Assembly (NCBI GenBank): GCA_042091375.1
Contig: JBELHO010000046.1
Coordinates: forward strand, 1 to 25,273
Length of the DNA stretch: 25,273 nucleotides
Direction of reading: 5' to 3'
DNA from: JBELHO01 sp042091375
GTDB taxonomy: Bacteria; Pseudomonadota; Gammaproteobacteria; Enterobacterales; Alteromonadaceae
Part shown: in pieces, positions 1 through 8,163 of the stretch
Layout: every line of letters begins with the position of its first letter
How positions within the stretch are numbered: position 1 is the stretch's first letter
Notes under the pieces: model-generated
Told to the model about the DNA's origin: nothing
Databases searched by the model: none
What the model saw: only the letters and a program-made list of their open reading frames with translations
Translations under genes and position numbers: made by a program

Positions 1-137
1 TCTTGATCAGCAAATTTTTCCTTTAACTTGATTTCAGTTAACAGTAATTCATACCTTTGAGGGTAACGCTCCCTATCAATGTTTCTTTTAACATCGTATA
101 GCTCACTTAGGGTATATGTTTTATAGTCTGGGTCCAT
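1..137 (-). CDS. Hypothetical protein, N-terminal part only (runs off the left edge)
   Basis: Reading leftwards from an ATG at 135-137, the frame stays open to the window edge for about 45 codons and begins MDPDYKTYTLSELYDVKRN, followed by the segment IDRERYPQRYELLLTEIKLK. A stretch of the form [L-x-x-L-x-D-V-x-x-x-I-D-R-E-x-Y-P-x-R] followed by a charged helix is, from memory, common at the N-terminus of small bacterial proteins that continue into membrane or uncharacterised domains; the rest of this protein is outside the window, so its function cannot be given. The same frame is open further upstream to a stop at about 204, and a GTG at 186-188 would add 17 residues. Neither candidate start has a clear Shine-Dalgarno sequence. 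The reading frame is probably real because its composition is protein-like and rich in charged residues; the exact start is uncertain. Confidence 0.5.
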   Translation of the reverse strand, partial: MDPDYKTYTLSELYDVKRNIDRERYPQRYELLLTEIKLKEKFADQ

Positions 138-191
138 GCCAATATGCACAAAGTTAAAGTGTGGAAGTCTATGTGAATCACTATCCACAGG

Positions 192-217
192 AAGTGACTT
201 AAGTTAATGCGTCACTT
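192..217. promoter_or_regulatory. Inverted repeat AAGTGAC-N12-GTCACTT
   Basis: Two perfect 7-base arms, AAGTGAC at 192-198 and GTCACTT at 211-217, flank a 12-base spacer just upstream of the minus-strand partial gene at the left edge. It could be an operator or a small hairpin. The arms share their core (AAGTGA/TCACTT) with the palindrome at 8270-8285 before the sugar permease, which may mean a common regulator, but this is inference from two short matches. Confidence 0.3.
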
Positions 218-318
218 TAAATCAGTAGAGTCCATATGTCATTAGTTAATACTATTAGTATCAGTATCAATTTAATCAAACTTCTGCAGGTTATTTTTAA
301 TACTCGTTAGGGTGTTTT

Positions 319-489
319 TTAAAAGCTTTTAACCAGTGACTTAACTGAAGCAATTAGTGATATTAATGCTGTAATGGTCGAAATAAACATGGCCAAAGTA
401 TCAATAGATGTTTTAGCGCTTGTCTTCGCAAAAATTACCTTTGAAAGCGAACCAATTATAGTTAAAGAGAGTAAAGCTGCCCCTAAATA
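319..489 (-). pseudogene. Short hydrophobic reading frame without a start codon, possible gene remnant
   Basis: On the minus strand, the frame between a TAG at 490-492 and a TAA at 319-321 encodes 56 residues that look like a small membrane protein: a hydrophobic segment beginning YLGAALLSLTIIGS, a short lysine/threonine-rich loop (KTSAKTS), and a second hydrophobic segment (MFISTITALISLIASV) ending VKSLVKSF. The pattern of two membrane helices separated by a polar turn is unlikely by chance. However, no ATG, GTG or TTG lies at the N-terminal end; the first ATG would leave only 23 residues. It may be the C-terminal remnant of a degraded gene or use a rare start. No family is recognised. Confidence 0.25.
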
Positions 490-521
490 CTAACTTTATT
501 TTTTAATTAGAGTAGGTAGGT

Positions 522-543
522 ATTGTTAAGCGCAAATAACAAT
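522..543. repeat. Inverted repeat ATTGTTA-N8-TAACAAT
   Basis: Perfect 7-base arms at 522-528 and 537-543 surround an 8-base spacer, in the long gap between the sulfatase terminator and the left-edge genes. An operator is possible, but no neighbouring intact gene start explains it. In an AT-rich gap such a repeat may also be chance. Confidence 0.2.
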
Positions 544-648
544 GCTTCAGTGAATTGGAAAAAAGAACCCGTTTTTGAATTAAACTGTCTAATGGTTTTT
601 AATTTTCTAATGAATAGATTTGAGAAACAGACCCTTTACAACGGTCTT

Positions 649-683
649 TGAAATAAAAAACGGCTACTTAATTGAAGTAGCCG
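649..683 (-). terminator. Rho-independent terminator of the sulfatase gene
   Basis: A perfect 9-base stem (CGGCTACTT at 661-669 pairing with AAGTAGCCG at 675-683, loop of 5) lies 32 bases past the sulfatase stop codon. Read on the minus strand it is followed directly by a run of six Ts and further T-rich sequence. This is a textbook intrinsic terminator for the minus-strand gene. Confidence 0.9.
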
Positions 684-715
684 CTTAATCTTGCTTTTTG
701 TTCGTTGATGAAGGG

Positions 716-2209
716 TTAATTGAGCGAATTAATGGCTGACATTTGTTTTTTCTTATCCACTTTCAACATAAAAGGTTGATAGCTACCAATGGGATCATCG
801 TTCGTCAGTGGATCGCCAACCTGTTTTTTTAGCTCTTCCAGTTTAGCGCTGAGCTCTTTGATAATAGTGTCGCTTCCTGGCTGTTCCGAGATGTCGTTTA
901 ATTCCCAAGGATCGCTTTGTAAATCAAATAACACATTCTTCTTGAGCATAGGGTAATAGACTAGTTTGTAACGGTGGCTGCGGGCCATGCGTTGGAAGTG
1001 ACGATAGCTACCGTATATATAGTCATTCATCACTTCTTTTTTACCTTCAATTAACGGCACAATGCTCGGCCCTTGAACGCTGTCAGGTAACTCTATGTCA
1101 GCTAGCTCTGCTGTGGTAGCAAACAGGCTGTTTAAATAAAACATGCCTTTGGTTCGAGTATTTGCAGGTATACCGTCACCCACCATGATAAAAGGTGCTC
1201 TGATACTGTGTTCATACATATTTTGTTTACCAGCTAAACCGTGTTTACCTACCGCCAAACCGTGATCTGATGTAAAGATGATGTAGGTATTATCGGCAAA
1301 GGGAGAGCTTTGCAAATTGTCTAAAATACGTCCTATTTGTTGATCCATATGTTCGATCATCGCATAGTATTCAGCAATAAAGGTTTTGGTTTCTTGCTCA
1401 GTGCGAGGAAAGGTCATTAAGGCTTCGTCGCGATTGTTGTAATCACCGGCATCAAATGAGTGATAAGGCATGTAATTTGTAGGTAGTTCAATACTTTCAG
1501 TTGGATATTTATCAACAAAAGACTGGGGTGATTGACGAGGATCATGAGGCGCAGTAAAGGCGACATACATTAAAAATGGATGTTCATTTCGCTTGGCTTT
1601 AGTCGACAAATAATCGATGGCCGCATCAGCAAAAGCTTCACTTGTGTGTTGGTTGACTTGTTTCTTTTGCCAAGTGATTTTTTCACCAAAATCCGTTAAC
1701 CAAGGTTTCCATTGACCGCCTTTACTCAAATGAGGCATGCCCGCTTCGTGAACTGCTTTACCGATGTCAAAAGAGCGTTTTAATGCATCTTCGCCGACAT
1801 GCCATTTGCCTGTGATAAAGGTTTCATAACCTGAATTTCTAAAGGTTTCACCCCATAATGGGAACTCAGTTTTATTGAAGCTTTTGTTTTTTGCTTTTTG
1901 ATTGGGGGGTTTGGGTTTAAAACCTGTGTAATGCAAATTACGGCCTGTGTTGATCATCTGCCTACTGGGCGCACAAACTGCGCCTGACCAAGAGCCTTGA
2001 TTAAACACATGAGTGAAGGCCATACCCGACTCAGCAAGACGATCCAGATTAGGGGTAGTGATGTCTTTATTACCCAATGCATTAATGGTATCAATTGATT
2101 GGTCGTCGGTAATAATGACTAAGAAATTTGGTTTTTCATTTGCGAAAACATTTGTTATTGAACAAATAAAAGCAAACAATAACCCTTTACATTGCATTGT
2201 TATTTTCAT
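716..2209 (-). CDS. Secreted sulfatase, formylglycine-dependent (S1 family)
   Basis: Type I sulfatase of 497 residues, a usual length for the alkaline-phosphatase-like S1 family, which hydrolyses sulfate esters, often on marine polysaccharides. Residues 1-23 form a signal peptide ending VFA, so it acts in the periplasm or outside. Visible active-site elements: the metal-binding pair D35-D36 in VIITDDQ; the formylglycine motif C79-A-P-S-R83, whose cysteine must be oxidised by a sulfatase-maturing enzyme not in this window; GKWH at 134-137; H222 in APHDP; and the metal ligands D315-H316 in TSDHG with K328 nearby. The C-terminal part (YKLVYYP...LFDLQSDPWELNDI) is the typical sulfatase tail. The start at 2207-2209 has only a weak A/G-rich ribosome site; Met5 is an alternative. 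It is monocistronic, with its own terminator. The substrate cannot be read from sequence; the FucP-type permease nearby makes a sulfated fucan or related sugar possible. Confidence 0.93.
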   Translation of the reverse strand: MKITMQCKGLLFAFICSITNVFANEKPNFLVIITDDQSIDTINALGNKDITTPNLDRLAESGMAFTHVFNQGSWSGAVCAPSRQMINTGRNLHYTGFKPKPPNQKAKNKSFNKTEFPLWGETFRNSGYETFITGKWHVGEDALKRSFDIGKAVHEAGMPHLSKGGQWKPWLTDFGEKITWQKKQVNQHTSEAFADAAIDYLSTKAKRNEHPFLMYVAFTAPHDPRQSPQSFVDKYPTESIELPTNYMPYHSFDAGDYNNRDEALMTFPRTEQETKTFIAEYYAMIEHMDQQIGRILDNLQSSPFADNTYIIFTSDHGLAVGKHGLAGKQNMYEHSIRAPFIMVGDGIPANTRTKGMFYLNSLFATTAELADIELPDSVQGPSIVPLIEGKKEVMNDYIYGSYRHFQRMARSHRYKLVYYPMLKKNVLFDLQSDPWELNDISEQPGSDTIIKELSAKLEELKKQVGDPLTNDDPIGSYQPFMLKVDKKKQMSAINSLN

Positions 2210-2604
2210 TGTATTTCAACTTTTCTTTAAGTTTCTATCAGTTTTTAAAAGCGCTAATAGTGTATATTATTAATTAAAATTTACTTTTTTTATTACTGGT
2301 TGTCTAGTTTTTTTATCTTAAAGCTAGCAATTAAAAAGTGTTTAAAACAGGCTTTTAATCTTATATTATTGTAATTATGTGATTTTTTTATTTATTGCTC
2401 AGTATTTCTTTATAGTGAACGCAAGTGACGACTTTTATGTCTTTTATTAATAAAGTGTAATCTGGTGTTGTGGTAGATGTATTACTGCATGAATCATTGG
2501 GTTTATTAATAGTTGTGGTCATTGTTAAACCTTTAGCCAATGATAGTTTACGTATATGTATTCAACCAAATGATCACTGTTAGAATTAACATACAGACAA
2601 CAAT
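2210..2604. other. AT-rich divergent intergenic region
   Basis: This gap separates the minus-strand sulfatase from the plus-strand gene at 2616, so it should hold both promoters. No convincing -35/-10 pair or long palindrome stands out. A single AAGTGAC heptamer occurs at 2423-2429, matching the arms of the repeat at 192-217, but without a partner. No coding region is visible. Confidence 0.4.
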
Positions 2605-2615
2605 GGGGTTTTATT

Positions 2616-3212
2616 GTGAATGATTGTATAAAATGGCTTGTCACTTTACTGACATTACTCATGTCTTTAGGCGCAACATGTGACGTTTACCAACGTGGAA
2701 AAGCAGTTGCCAATGAGGAAAATAGGCAAGCTATAGCGCTGGATACTCATGAGGGAAAGGGCGCTTTAAAGGGTCTTATTAATCCAGCGCAATTTGATTA
2801 TGCTCAGATATTAGCAGAATTAGGTTACAGCGATTATCAGTTAACAAGGGTATTAACAAATAGGTATAAAAAGGATCATCAACTTCACCTCTATTTCAAA
2901 GGGCTTTCAGGTGTCTTAAACGTCAGTGATCTCAACACATTTCAAGCTTATATTACAAGAATTATAGGTCGCTTAGGATTTAAAAGTGAAACCTGTGACC
3001 AACAAACGCCTTATGGAGAGCGATTCAATAATAGCTTGCGTATTTATGTATAAACTTTTTCAACTGGATGTGCCTACGGGACATTAGCTAAAATAGATGC
3101 TCTAGATTCAGAGCATAAAACTCAGGATAATTTACCAGATCAAACAAATGTATCTAATCAAACAAATATAGCTGATAAGACAAGAGTGCAGAAAGAAACG
3201 GTTAAAAATTAG
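2616..3212 (+). pseudogene. Exported protein of unknown function, interrupted by an in-frame TAA
   Basis: A GTG start at 2616 follows GGGG (2605-2608) at 7 bases. The first 145 codons encode a signal-peptide-like N-terminus (about residues 5-22, rich in leucine, followed by TCDVYQRG) and a mixed domain with the stretch FDYAQILAELGYSDYQLTRV. A TAA at 3051-3053 ends this frame, but the same frame continues without another stop for 52 codons to a TAG at 3210-3212. The continuation looks coding: TFSTGCAYGTLAKIDALD, then hexapeptide repeats PDQTNV, SNQTNI, ADKTRV and a weaker QKETVK. The simplest reading is a gene broken by one nonsense change; alternatives are a sequencing error, stop-codon readthrough, or a functional 145-residue protein with chance open sequence beyond. 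No family is recognised. It stands alone between convergent and divergent neighbours. Confidence 0.5.
3135..3206 (+). repeat. 18-base tandem repeat encoding x-D/N-Q/K-T-N/R-V/I hexapeptides
   Basis: Three 18-base units (3135-3152, 3153-3170, 3171-3188) encode PDQTNV, SNQTNI and ADKTRV, and a fourth degenerate unit (3189-3206) encodes QKETVK. The repeat register agrees exactly with the reading frame upstream of the TAA at 3051, which supports the idea that both parts once formed one protein with a repetitive hydrophilic tail. Confidence 0.6.
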
Positions 3213-3579
3213 CTAGTAAAGATCAGTTGAGAATGACTAATTGCGAAACTACTCATTGCACAAGTCTAGGTTCGAAAGTCTAGGTACCCAAGTCTACATA
3301 GTTGATAGTCGCTGAAACGATAAATACCAATTAGTTTTAACGCTATTTCTAATTACTGGACAACAAAAGGCAAGATCAACTTTTTGGGGACAACATTAAA
3401 AACAAGTTGATAAAGCCCAATAACCCAGAGTCATTGGAAACAGCTATACCGTTTTAAAATTCCAATAAATTAAAAATCAAATCATTAATATCAATGGGCT
3501 AGTATTGATTTTAGCGATACTAGTCTCTGACTTTAATTCTTGTATTATCCTAACTAAGAAACATTTTAAGCTTATATAT
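3213..3579. other. Convergent intergenic gap
   Basis: Between the plus-strand interrupted gene and the end of the minus-strand DUF2339 gene. It holds the 14-base tandem repeats at 3261-3302 and a 7-base inverted repeat CTAGTAT/ATACTAG (3499-3505 and 3517-3523) about 60 bases past the DUF2339 stop. That hairpin lacks a close T-run, so it is at best a weak terminator. No gene is seen. Confidence 0.45.
3261..3302. repeat. Three 14-base tandem repeats, (C/A)AAGTCTAGGT-type
   Basis: Units start at 3261 (CAAGTCTAGGTTCG), 3275 (AAAGTCTAGGTACC) and 3289 (CAAGTCTACATAGT). The core AAGTCTA is exact in all three with 14-base spacing, and the last unit diverges after it. It lies in a non-coding gap. It may be a small minisatellite or clustered binding sites; no function can be assigned. 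Confidence 0.45.
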
Positions 3580-6411
3580 TTAAACAGGTTTTGGATCGGC
3601 ATTTTTTAGCAATTTTTGATACCAAAATGATGCCAACAAAATGAAAACACCTATCCCCATAAATAAAATCACTTTTTGCCAAAGTAGTGCATTAGCTGCG
3701 TCTATAAATGCTAATTTAATAATACCTGATACAATTAATCCAAAGCTGTATTTCACCGTTAAAACACGCCTGTCTTTCATAAACAAAATAAGGGCGCCAT
3801 GAACAGCTAAAGCCGGCGCTATCAATAGGTCTAATCGATATTCAGTTAATGAAGCAAAGAGTGAAATATAGGTAATAGCCGCGATAGAGTGAAGAAATAA
3901 GTCATTATTGACTCCCAACGCTTTACCCAATGGTGTGTCACTAAAAAATACACTCTTTCGGTAAGTTGCTGCCACTAAAAATATAATGGGTATAAACACA
4001 TACTTAGCGTCCAATGAAATTAAATACCAAGCAGTACAAATTAACATACCATTGATAAATGTGATAAGACGCTCATTTCTTTTTAAGTGCTCAGAAAAGC
4101 CTAGCATTGCTAGTAAAACTAACCAAAGTATGGAAGCCGATACGAGCCCTATCATTATGTTTGCGCTTTGAAATCCAATGAGACTGGGAATAGCGACACC
4201 CAAAGATATCACTCCGCAACTACATATAAATTGGCAAAGTTCAGATTTGGCAATTCTTTTATCAAAATAAAATGCCGAACCATATAAAACTACAAATCCC
4301 ATTAATGCAATGAGGCTATGAGCGGCTTTTATTTTAACTATAACCAATACCAAGGCCAAGCTAGCGGATACAGCAAGAAGTTTTGTTTCTTGCACTAACA
4401 ATTGATGCTTGATTTTAATAGCAAGAAATAACGATAAAAGAGGTGACAACCACAACAACAATAGTGCATTTTCATCGAACATTCTAACAGCAGAGCCAAT
4501 CCAACATATAGGAAGTAATATATAAAATAAAATTCGTGCACATTCTGCAATATCTTTTATCACGCTATCTGGCTGATATTTTCGATAAAATTCAGACCAT
4601 AACCAAAGCTGAACAAAAGCAGAAGCGACAGAAAGCTTGGCAAATAATGGCAATTTCACAAAATTAAAACTATCTACCATTAACACACCAACACAAGCAA
4701 AGTATATTGGAACCAAAATCAAACTGGCGGCAAAGATTTCAATGGATATTTGCTTGCATTGTTTGGCTCTGAATAAGCAAAGCAGCTGCAATAAGATAAC
4801 TATCCCACCAGTCCAATTGCCAATCCATATATTTAGGCTAGCAATGAGCAATATAGATAACCAAATAACTTCGAGTAATTGTAAAAATGGCTTGATCTTA
4901 TTTTGTGTGAATTCATCAAAAACGTCCGAGTGAATAATTAGTCTTTGCCAAGTACCAATAACAGCAATAATCACGATCGAGACAACCCAACCATCAACTG
5001 ACTTCAATGCAGGTAATGGAAAATACATAGCTAATGCCGACCAACAGTAAAAAAGTGCTAAAGCTGTTAGCACTTGTCCTTGATTGACCACGTTAACTAT
5101 TGCATATCTTCGACCAATGCAGAGTAGTAGTATTCCCTCAACGGCCCATGCGATCCCCCAGTACGCATCACTAATTGCACTAACAATAGCTAAAACTGAC
5201 CACAACGCAGATAATAAAATAAGAAAATGGGTGTGTTTGTGTCTTACTTTATAGAATAGAACAGTGATAATTGTTGCAATGATAGCATTTAGGGTAAAAC
5301 TCACACTCATTTGGGTCGAAAATAACCCACCGAGTTGATAGAAAATTAACAGGGTTGAGCCTACTAAAGCGGCTAATAAAATTAGCGTTTTGTAGTTTGA
5401 CTCTTTATGATTAAATAAAGTCGATGCAATATAAGTGAAGAATAGCAAGTAAAATAAGTCTATCACCCACACTGAAACGTTAATTGAACTAACGCCAATA
5501 GTCCACTCTAGGGCAATTAAACAAAAAGCTAAACTCAAGTTAGCAAGCCAGGTTTCGTTTTTTTTGTAAGCTAATAACAAACTACTAGCACTAACAAATG
5601 CCAATGACAGTAAATAATATAAAGGCTCTATTTGGATGGTATTGGATAATATAGGCATAGTAGCAATACCTATAATTCCGAGTCCAGCCACGATTTTAGT
5701 ATCTAACCATACGGCTAAAAAGTGGCAGATTAAAGCTATTAAAAAGTACAGGGTTAATACGGCAATATTAGAGATTATCCCGTAGACACTGCCTGAAAAA
5801 TAAATAGTGCTATATGATAATAGTATGCCTAAAGTCACAATTGCTGTGGCAAATTCACCAAATCGTGTTTTTATCTTTAATCCTATACCTATACCCATCA
5901 CCAGAATGGCTGCAATGCACATCAACAGTGATTTAGAGCCAGCACCAAGTTGATCAATGAGTAACTCCATCAAATAACCAAAGCCAGCTATGGTTAAACT
6001 AATGCCTACGATGGTAAGGATAAAAATACCTAGCATGCCTCGTTCTTTGTAGGAATGATAAATGTTAGTTACAGGTGATAACCAATCAAATAATGAAGAC
6101 AAGACAATTTGGAAAAAGATAGCGATAAATGATGGTTTTACAGATGCTGGATCTTGAATTTTTCTATTTTGAGCTAGATATCCATCAGCTGATTTAAATG
6201 ATTTAGCTGGTGTTATTGGAGTCTCATTGAGTACTGGAAAAGAGCTGTTTTTCTCACCATTAGCAATATTAGGAATAGTGCGTTTTTGCTGGTTCTGGCT
6301 CTTTTGCTTAAGTAAGACATTCAAGCGAGCTTCAAGATCCTCTGCTTTTTTGCTAAATTGAAGCTTTAATAGCGACAATTCTGATCTAAGCTGTTTAACT
6401 TCTTGATCCAC
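3580..6411 (-). CDS. DUF2339 family polytopic inner-membrane protein
   Basis: Large membrane protein of the DUF2339 family, whose function is unknown. Up to 951 residues fit the frame. The first possible codon is a TTG at 6433-6435, but a GTG at 6409-6411 is preceded by AGGA at 7 bases, giving a 943-residue protein starting MDQEVKQLRSELSLLKLQF; I prefer that start. The N-terminal 45 or so residues form an amphipathic charged helix, probably a coiled coil, followed by a polar low-complexity linker rich in N, K and S. From about residue 100 to the end there are more than twenty hydrophobic segments separated by short loops. The stretch AYWGIAWAVEGILLLCIGRR is the recognisable family motif. Length agrees with other members (about 900-1000). 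It appears to be transcribed alone, 303 bases from the permease gene upstream, and no neighbour suggests a role. Fold assignment is firm, function is not. Confidence 0.85.
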   Translation of the reverse strand: MDQEVKQLRSELSLLKLQFSKKAEDLEARLNVLLKQKSQNQQKRTIPNIANGEKNSSFPVLNETPITPAKSFKSADGYLAQNRKIQDPASVKPSFIAIFFQIVLSSLFDWLSPVTNIYHSYKERGMLGIFILTIVGISLTIAGFGYLMELLIDQLGAGSKSLLMCIAAILVMGIGIGLKIKTRFGEFATAIVTLGILLSYSTIYFSGSVYGIISNIAVLTLYFLIALICHFLAVWLDTKIVAGLGIIGIATMPILSNTIQIEPLYYLLSLAFVSASSLLLAYKKNETWLANLSLAFCLIALEWTIGVSSINVSVWVIDLFYLLFFTYIASTLFNHKESNYKTLILLAALVGSTLLIFYQLGGLFSTQMSVSFTLNAIIATIITVLFYKVRHKHTHFLILLSALWSVLAIVSAISDAYWGIAWAVEGILLLCIGRRYAIVNVVNQGQVLTALALFYCWSALAMYFPLPALKSVDGWVVSIVIIAVIGTWQRLIIHSDVFDEFTQNKIKPFLQLLEVIWLSILLIASLNIWIGNWTGGIVILLQLLCLFRAKQCKQISIEIFAASLILVPIYFACVGVLMVDSFNFVKLPLFAKLSVASAFVQLWLWSEFYRKYQPDSVIKDIAECARILFYILLPICWIGSAVRMFDENALLLLWLSPLLSLFLAIKIKHQLLVQETKLLAVSASLALVLVIVKIKAAHSLIALMGFVVLYGSAFYFDKRIAKSELCQFICSCGVISLGVAIPSLIGFQSANIMIGLVSASILWLVLLAMLGFSEHLKRNERLITFINGMLICTAWYLISLDAKYVFIPIIFLVAATYRKSVFFSDTPLGKALGVNNDLFLHSIAAITYISLFASLTEYRLDLLIAPALAVHGALILFMKDRRVLTVKYSFGLIVSGIIKLAFIDAANALLWQKVILFMGIGVFILLASFWYQKLLKNADPKPV

Positions 6412-6435
6412 AAACACTTCCTGTAATTTTATCAA

Positions 6436-6650
6436 TTTGTAATAGTTTATAATGCAGAAAAAACATTTACTACTCAGTTATTCAATTTAATCGAAAAAAC
6501 AAAATATCACATACAGGATTTTATTTAACGATTGATTAATAATTACTTGCAAATCAATTCTATTGAAAGAGAGGAATTTTGTACGAATTTCAGGTTGCAT
6601 AAGGTCATTAACAATAGTTTTCAAAAAAATGCCAATTTTAAAAACAGCAT
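6436..6650. other. AT-rich intergenic gap upstream of the DUF2339 gene
   Basis: This stretch lies between the permease terminator and the DUF2339 start and must contain the DUF2339 promoter. It is very AT-rich, and no clear promoter pair, repeat or small gene can be singled out by eye. Confidence 0.4.
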
Positions 6651-6678
6651 AAAAAAACCACCGTATATCAAACAGTGG
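6651..6678 (-). terminator. Rho-independent terminator of the permease gene
   Basis: On the minus strand, CCACTG (6673-6678) pairs with CGGTGG (6658-6663), including one G-T wobble and a possible extra T-A pair, and is followed at once by seven Ts (6657-6651). It is about 60 bases past the permease stop codon, as expected for an intrinsic terminator. Confidence 0.75.
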
Positions 6679-6738
6679 CTTAAGCTTTAATTAGTCGCTT
6701 ATTATAAAGACTAAATATTAATTAGAGTTGTTAAAAAA

Positions 6739-8163
6739 TTATGTCTTGTGAATATGGTGTGCTCTGTAACCGTAAATAGCTATCACAATAAAGCAAATAA
6801 AAGGCAGTACAAACGAAGTTTGAATAGCTGGAATATTACTGAATAAGATACCATCATCAATAATACTTCCTTGCAGTGGTGGCATTAAAGCCCCACCTAC
6901 AATGGCCATGACTAAACCTGCCGACGCCAAGCTGGCATCATCACCGGTATCTTTGAGTGCAATGCCGTAAATTGTCGGGAACATTAGCGACATACATGCC
7001 GATGTACCAATCAGGCAATACAGTCCTGTCATTCCACCAATAAAGATAGTCCCTAAAGTGAGCAGCATGCCGCCACAAGCGAGTAATAGTAATAATTGCC
7101 CAGGGCGAACAAAACCGAGCATGAAGGTACAAATAAACCGACTTGCTAAGAAAATCGCCATGGCTACCATGTTGTATTGTTGAGCTTCTGCCGCCGTTAA
7201 ACCAACCGATGTCATGCCGTAATGAATGACAAAGGTCCAGCACATTATTTGTGCCCCTACGTAAAAGGCTTGGGCGATAACACCTTCTCGGTAACGGGCA
7301 TTGCCAATAAGGCGGACAAAGGTGTCTTTTAAAACTTTTTTAGTTAGGGGTTCATCGTGATTAATGGTATTGGGTAATTTACTTACCAAAAATAAACAAA
7401 ACAGAATAGCAACAACAATAGCAATAGCGATGTAAGGCCCTCGTACTGTAACTAAATCTGCTGCTTGCATGGCTTGGTGGGCGACAGCATCCGTCTGAGA
7501 AAAATTAGCTAACGCTGCTGTTAGTTTTTCATCGACAACCGATGGTAGCATTTGCCCATACTCTGGGTGAGCAGCGCGTTCAGCGGCTCTAAATTCTTCA
7601 ACCTTTAATTCACTTAATATGTAATTCGAAGCGACAAACATACCACCTAGTGAGCCAATAGGGTTAAAAGCTTGTGCTAAATTTAAACGTTGTGTTGATG
7701 TTTCAGGTGACCCCATCGAAAGTACATAAGGGTTTGCAGTCGTTTCTAATAGGGCCAAGCCACATGTTAATACACAAAGGGCCAATAAAAAGAAATTGAA
7801 CTGAGCGGTCATGCTGGCGGGCAAAAACAATATTGCACCGATTGCATATAATCCCAACCCCAATAAAATGCCTGACTTGTAGGAAAAACGACGAATGAAA
7901 ATAGCCGCGGGTATCGCCATGATCCCGTAACCGAGATAAAAGGCAAATTGCACCATAGAGCTTTGGGCATTATTGATCAAAAAGATGTCTTTAAATGCTC
8001 TGACTAAGGGATTAGTAATATCGTTGGCAAACCCCCATAACGGAAAAAGAGCCGCTACTAATATGAACGGTAAAATGTATTCTTTACTCAATATGACAGG
8101 TTTAGATGCTGTTGAATTTGCCCCTTGCTGTTCATTGGCTGTTGAGTTAGCAATGCTAGTCAT
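6739..8163 (-). CDS. fucP: FucP-type major facilitator, probable L-fucose (or related sugar)/H+ symporter
   Basis: MFS transporter of the FHS (fucose-galactose-glucose/H+) family, 474 residues with about twelve membrane segments, located in the inner membrane. Family marks: LWGFANDITNPLV (residues 42-54), AFYLGYGIMAIPAAIFIRRFSYKSGILLGLGLYAIGA region (74-110), LLETTANPYVLSMG (138-151) and the RLNLAQAFNPIGS loop (159-171), all closely resembling E. coli FucP. E140 matches E. coli Glu135, needed for proton coupling. By eye, E. coli Asp46 aligns with N51, while D48 sits three residues earlier; the FANDITNP version is, from memory, also found in Bacteroidetes homologues. The loop near residues 180-245 is longer than in E. 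coli and rich in alanine and glutamate. A strong ribosome site (CCCCC on the plus strand, 8173-8177) lies 8-9 bases before the ATG. The gene has its own terminator and is divergent from the efflux operon. Exact sugar is inferred, not shown. Confidence 0.85.
   Translation of the reverse strand: MTSIANSTANEQQGANSTASKPVILSKEYILPFILVAALFPLWGFANDITNPLVRAFKDIFLINNAQSSMVQFAFYLGYGIMAIPAAIFIRRFSYKSGILLGLGLYAIGAILFLPASMTAQFNFFLLALCVLTCGLALLETTANPYVLSMGSPETSTQRLNLAQAFNPIGSLGGMFVASNYILSELKVEEFRAAERAAHPEYGQMLPSVVDEKLTAALANFSQTDAVAHQAMQAADLVTVRGPYIAIAIVVAILFCLFLVSKLPNTINHDEPLTKKVLKDTFVRLIGNARYREGVIAQAFYVGAQIMCWTFVIHYGMTSVGLTAAEAQQYNMVAMAIFLASRFICTFMLGFVRPGQLLLLLACGGMLLTLGTIFIGGMTGLYCLIGTSACMSLMFPTIYGIALKDTGDDASLASAGLVMAIVGGALMPPLQGSIIDDGILFSNIPAIQTSFVLPFICFIVIAIYGYRAHHIHKT

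Larger units (their letters stand above)
138..648. other. Gap with no intact gene
   Basis: Apart from the inverted repeats at 192-217 and 522-543 and the start-less hydrophobic frame at 319-489, no coding region or RNA gene is visible here. The DNA is AT-rich with frequent stops in all frames. The gap may be a decayed region between the left-edge gene and the sulfatase. Confidence 0.5.

Noticed and set aside
2013..2273. Plus-strand open frame of 86 codons across the sulfatase start
   Set aside because: Mostly antisense to the sulfatase signal peptide and N-terminus; the sulfatase has intact active-site motifs and the other frame matches no family.
3261..3302. CRISPR-like array
   Set aside because: Three 14-base units are directly adjacent with no unique spacers and no cas genes; a simple tandem repeat.
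3499..3523. Intrinsic terminator of the DUF2339 gene
   Set aside because: The CTAGTAT/ATACTAG stem is AT-rich with an 11-base loop and no immediate T-run, so it is mentioned only under the gap.
6941..7243. Minus-strand 100-codon frame inside the permease gene
   Set aside because: It lies in another frame of the same strand as the permease, is rich in W, H, R and Y, and has no ribosome site or recognisable motif.
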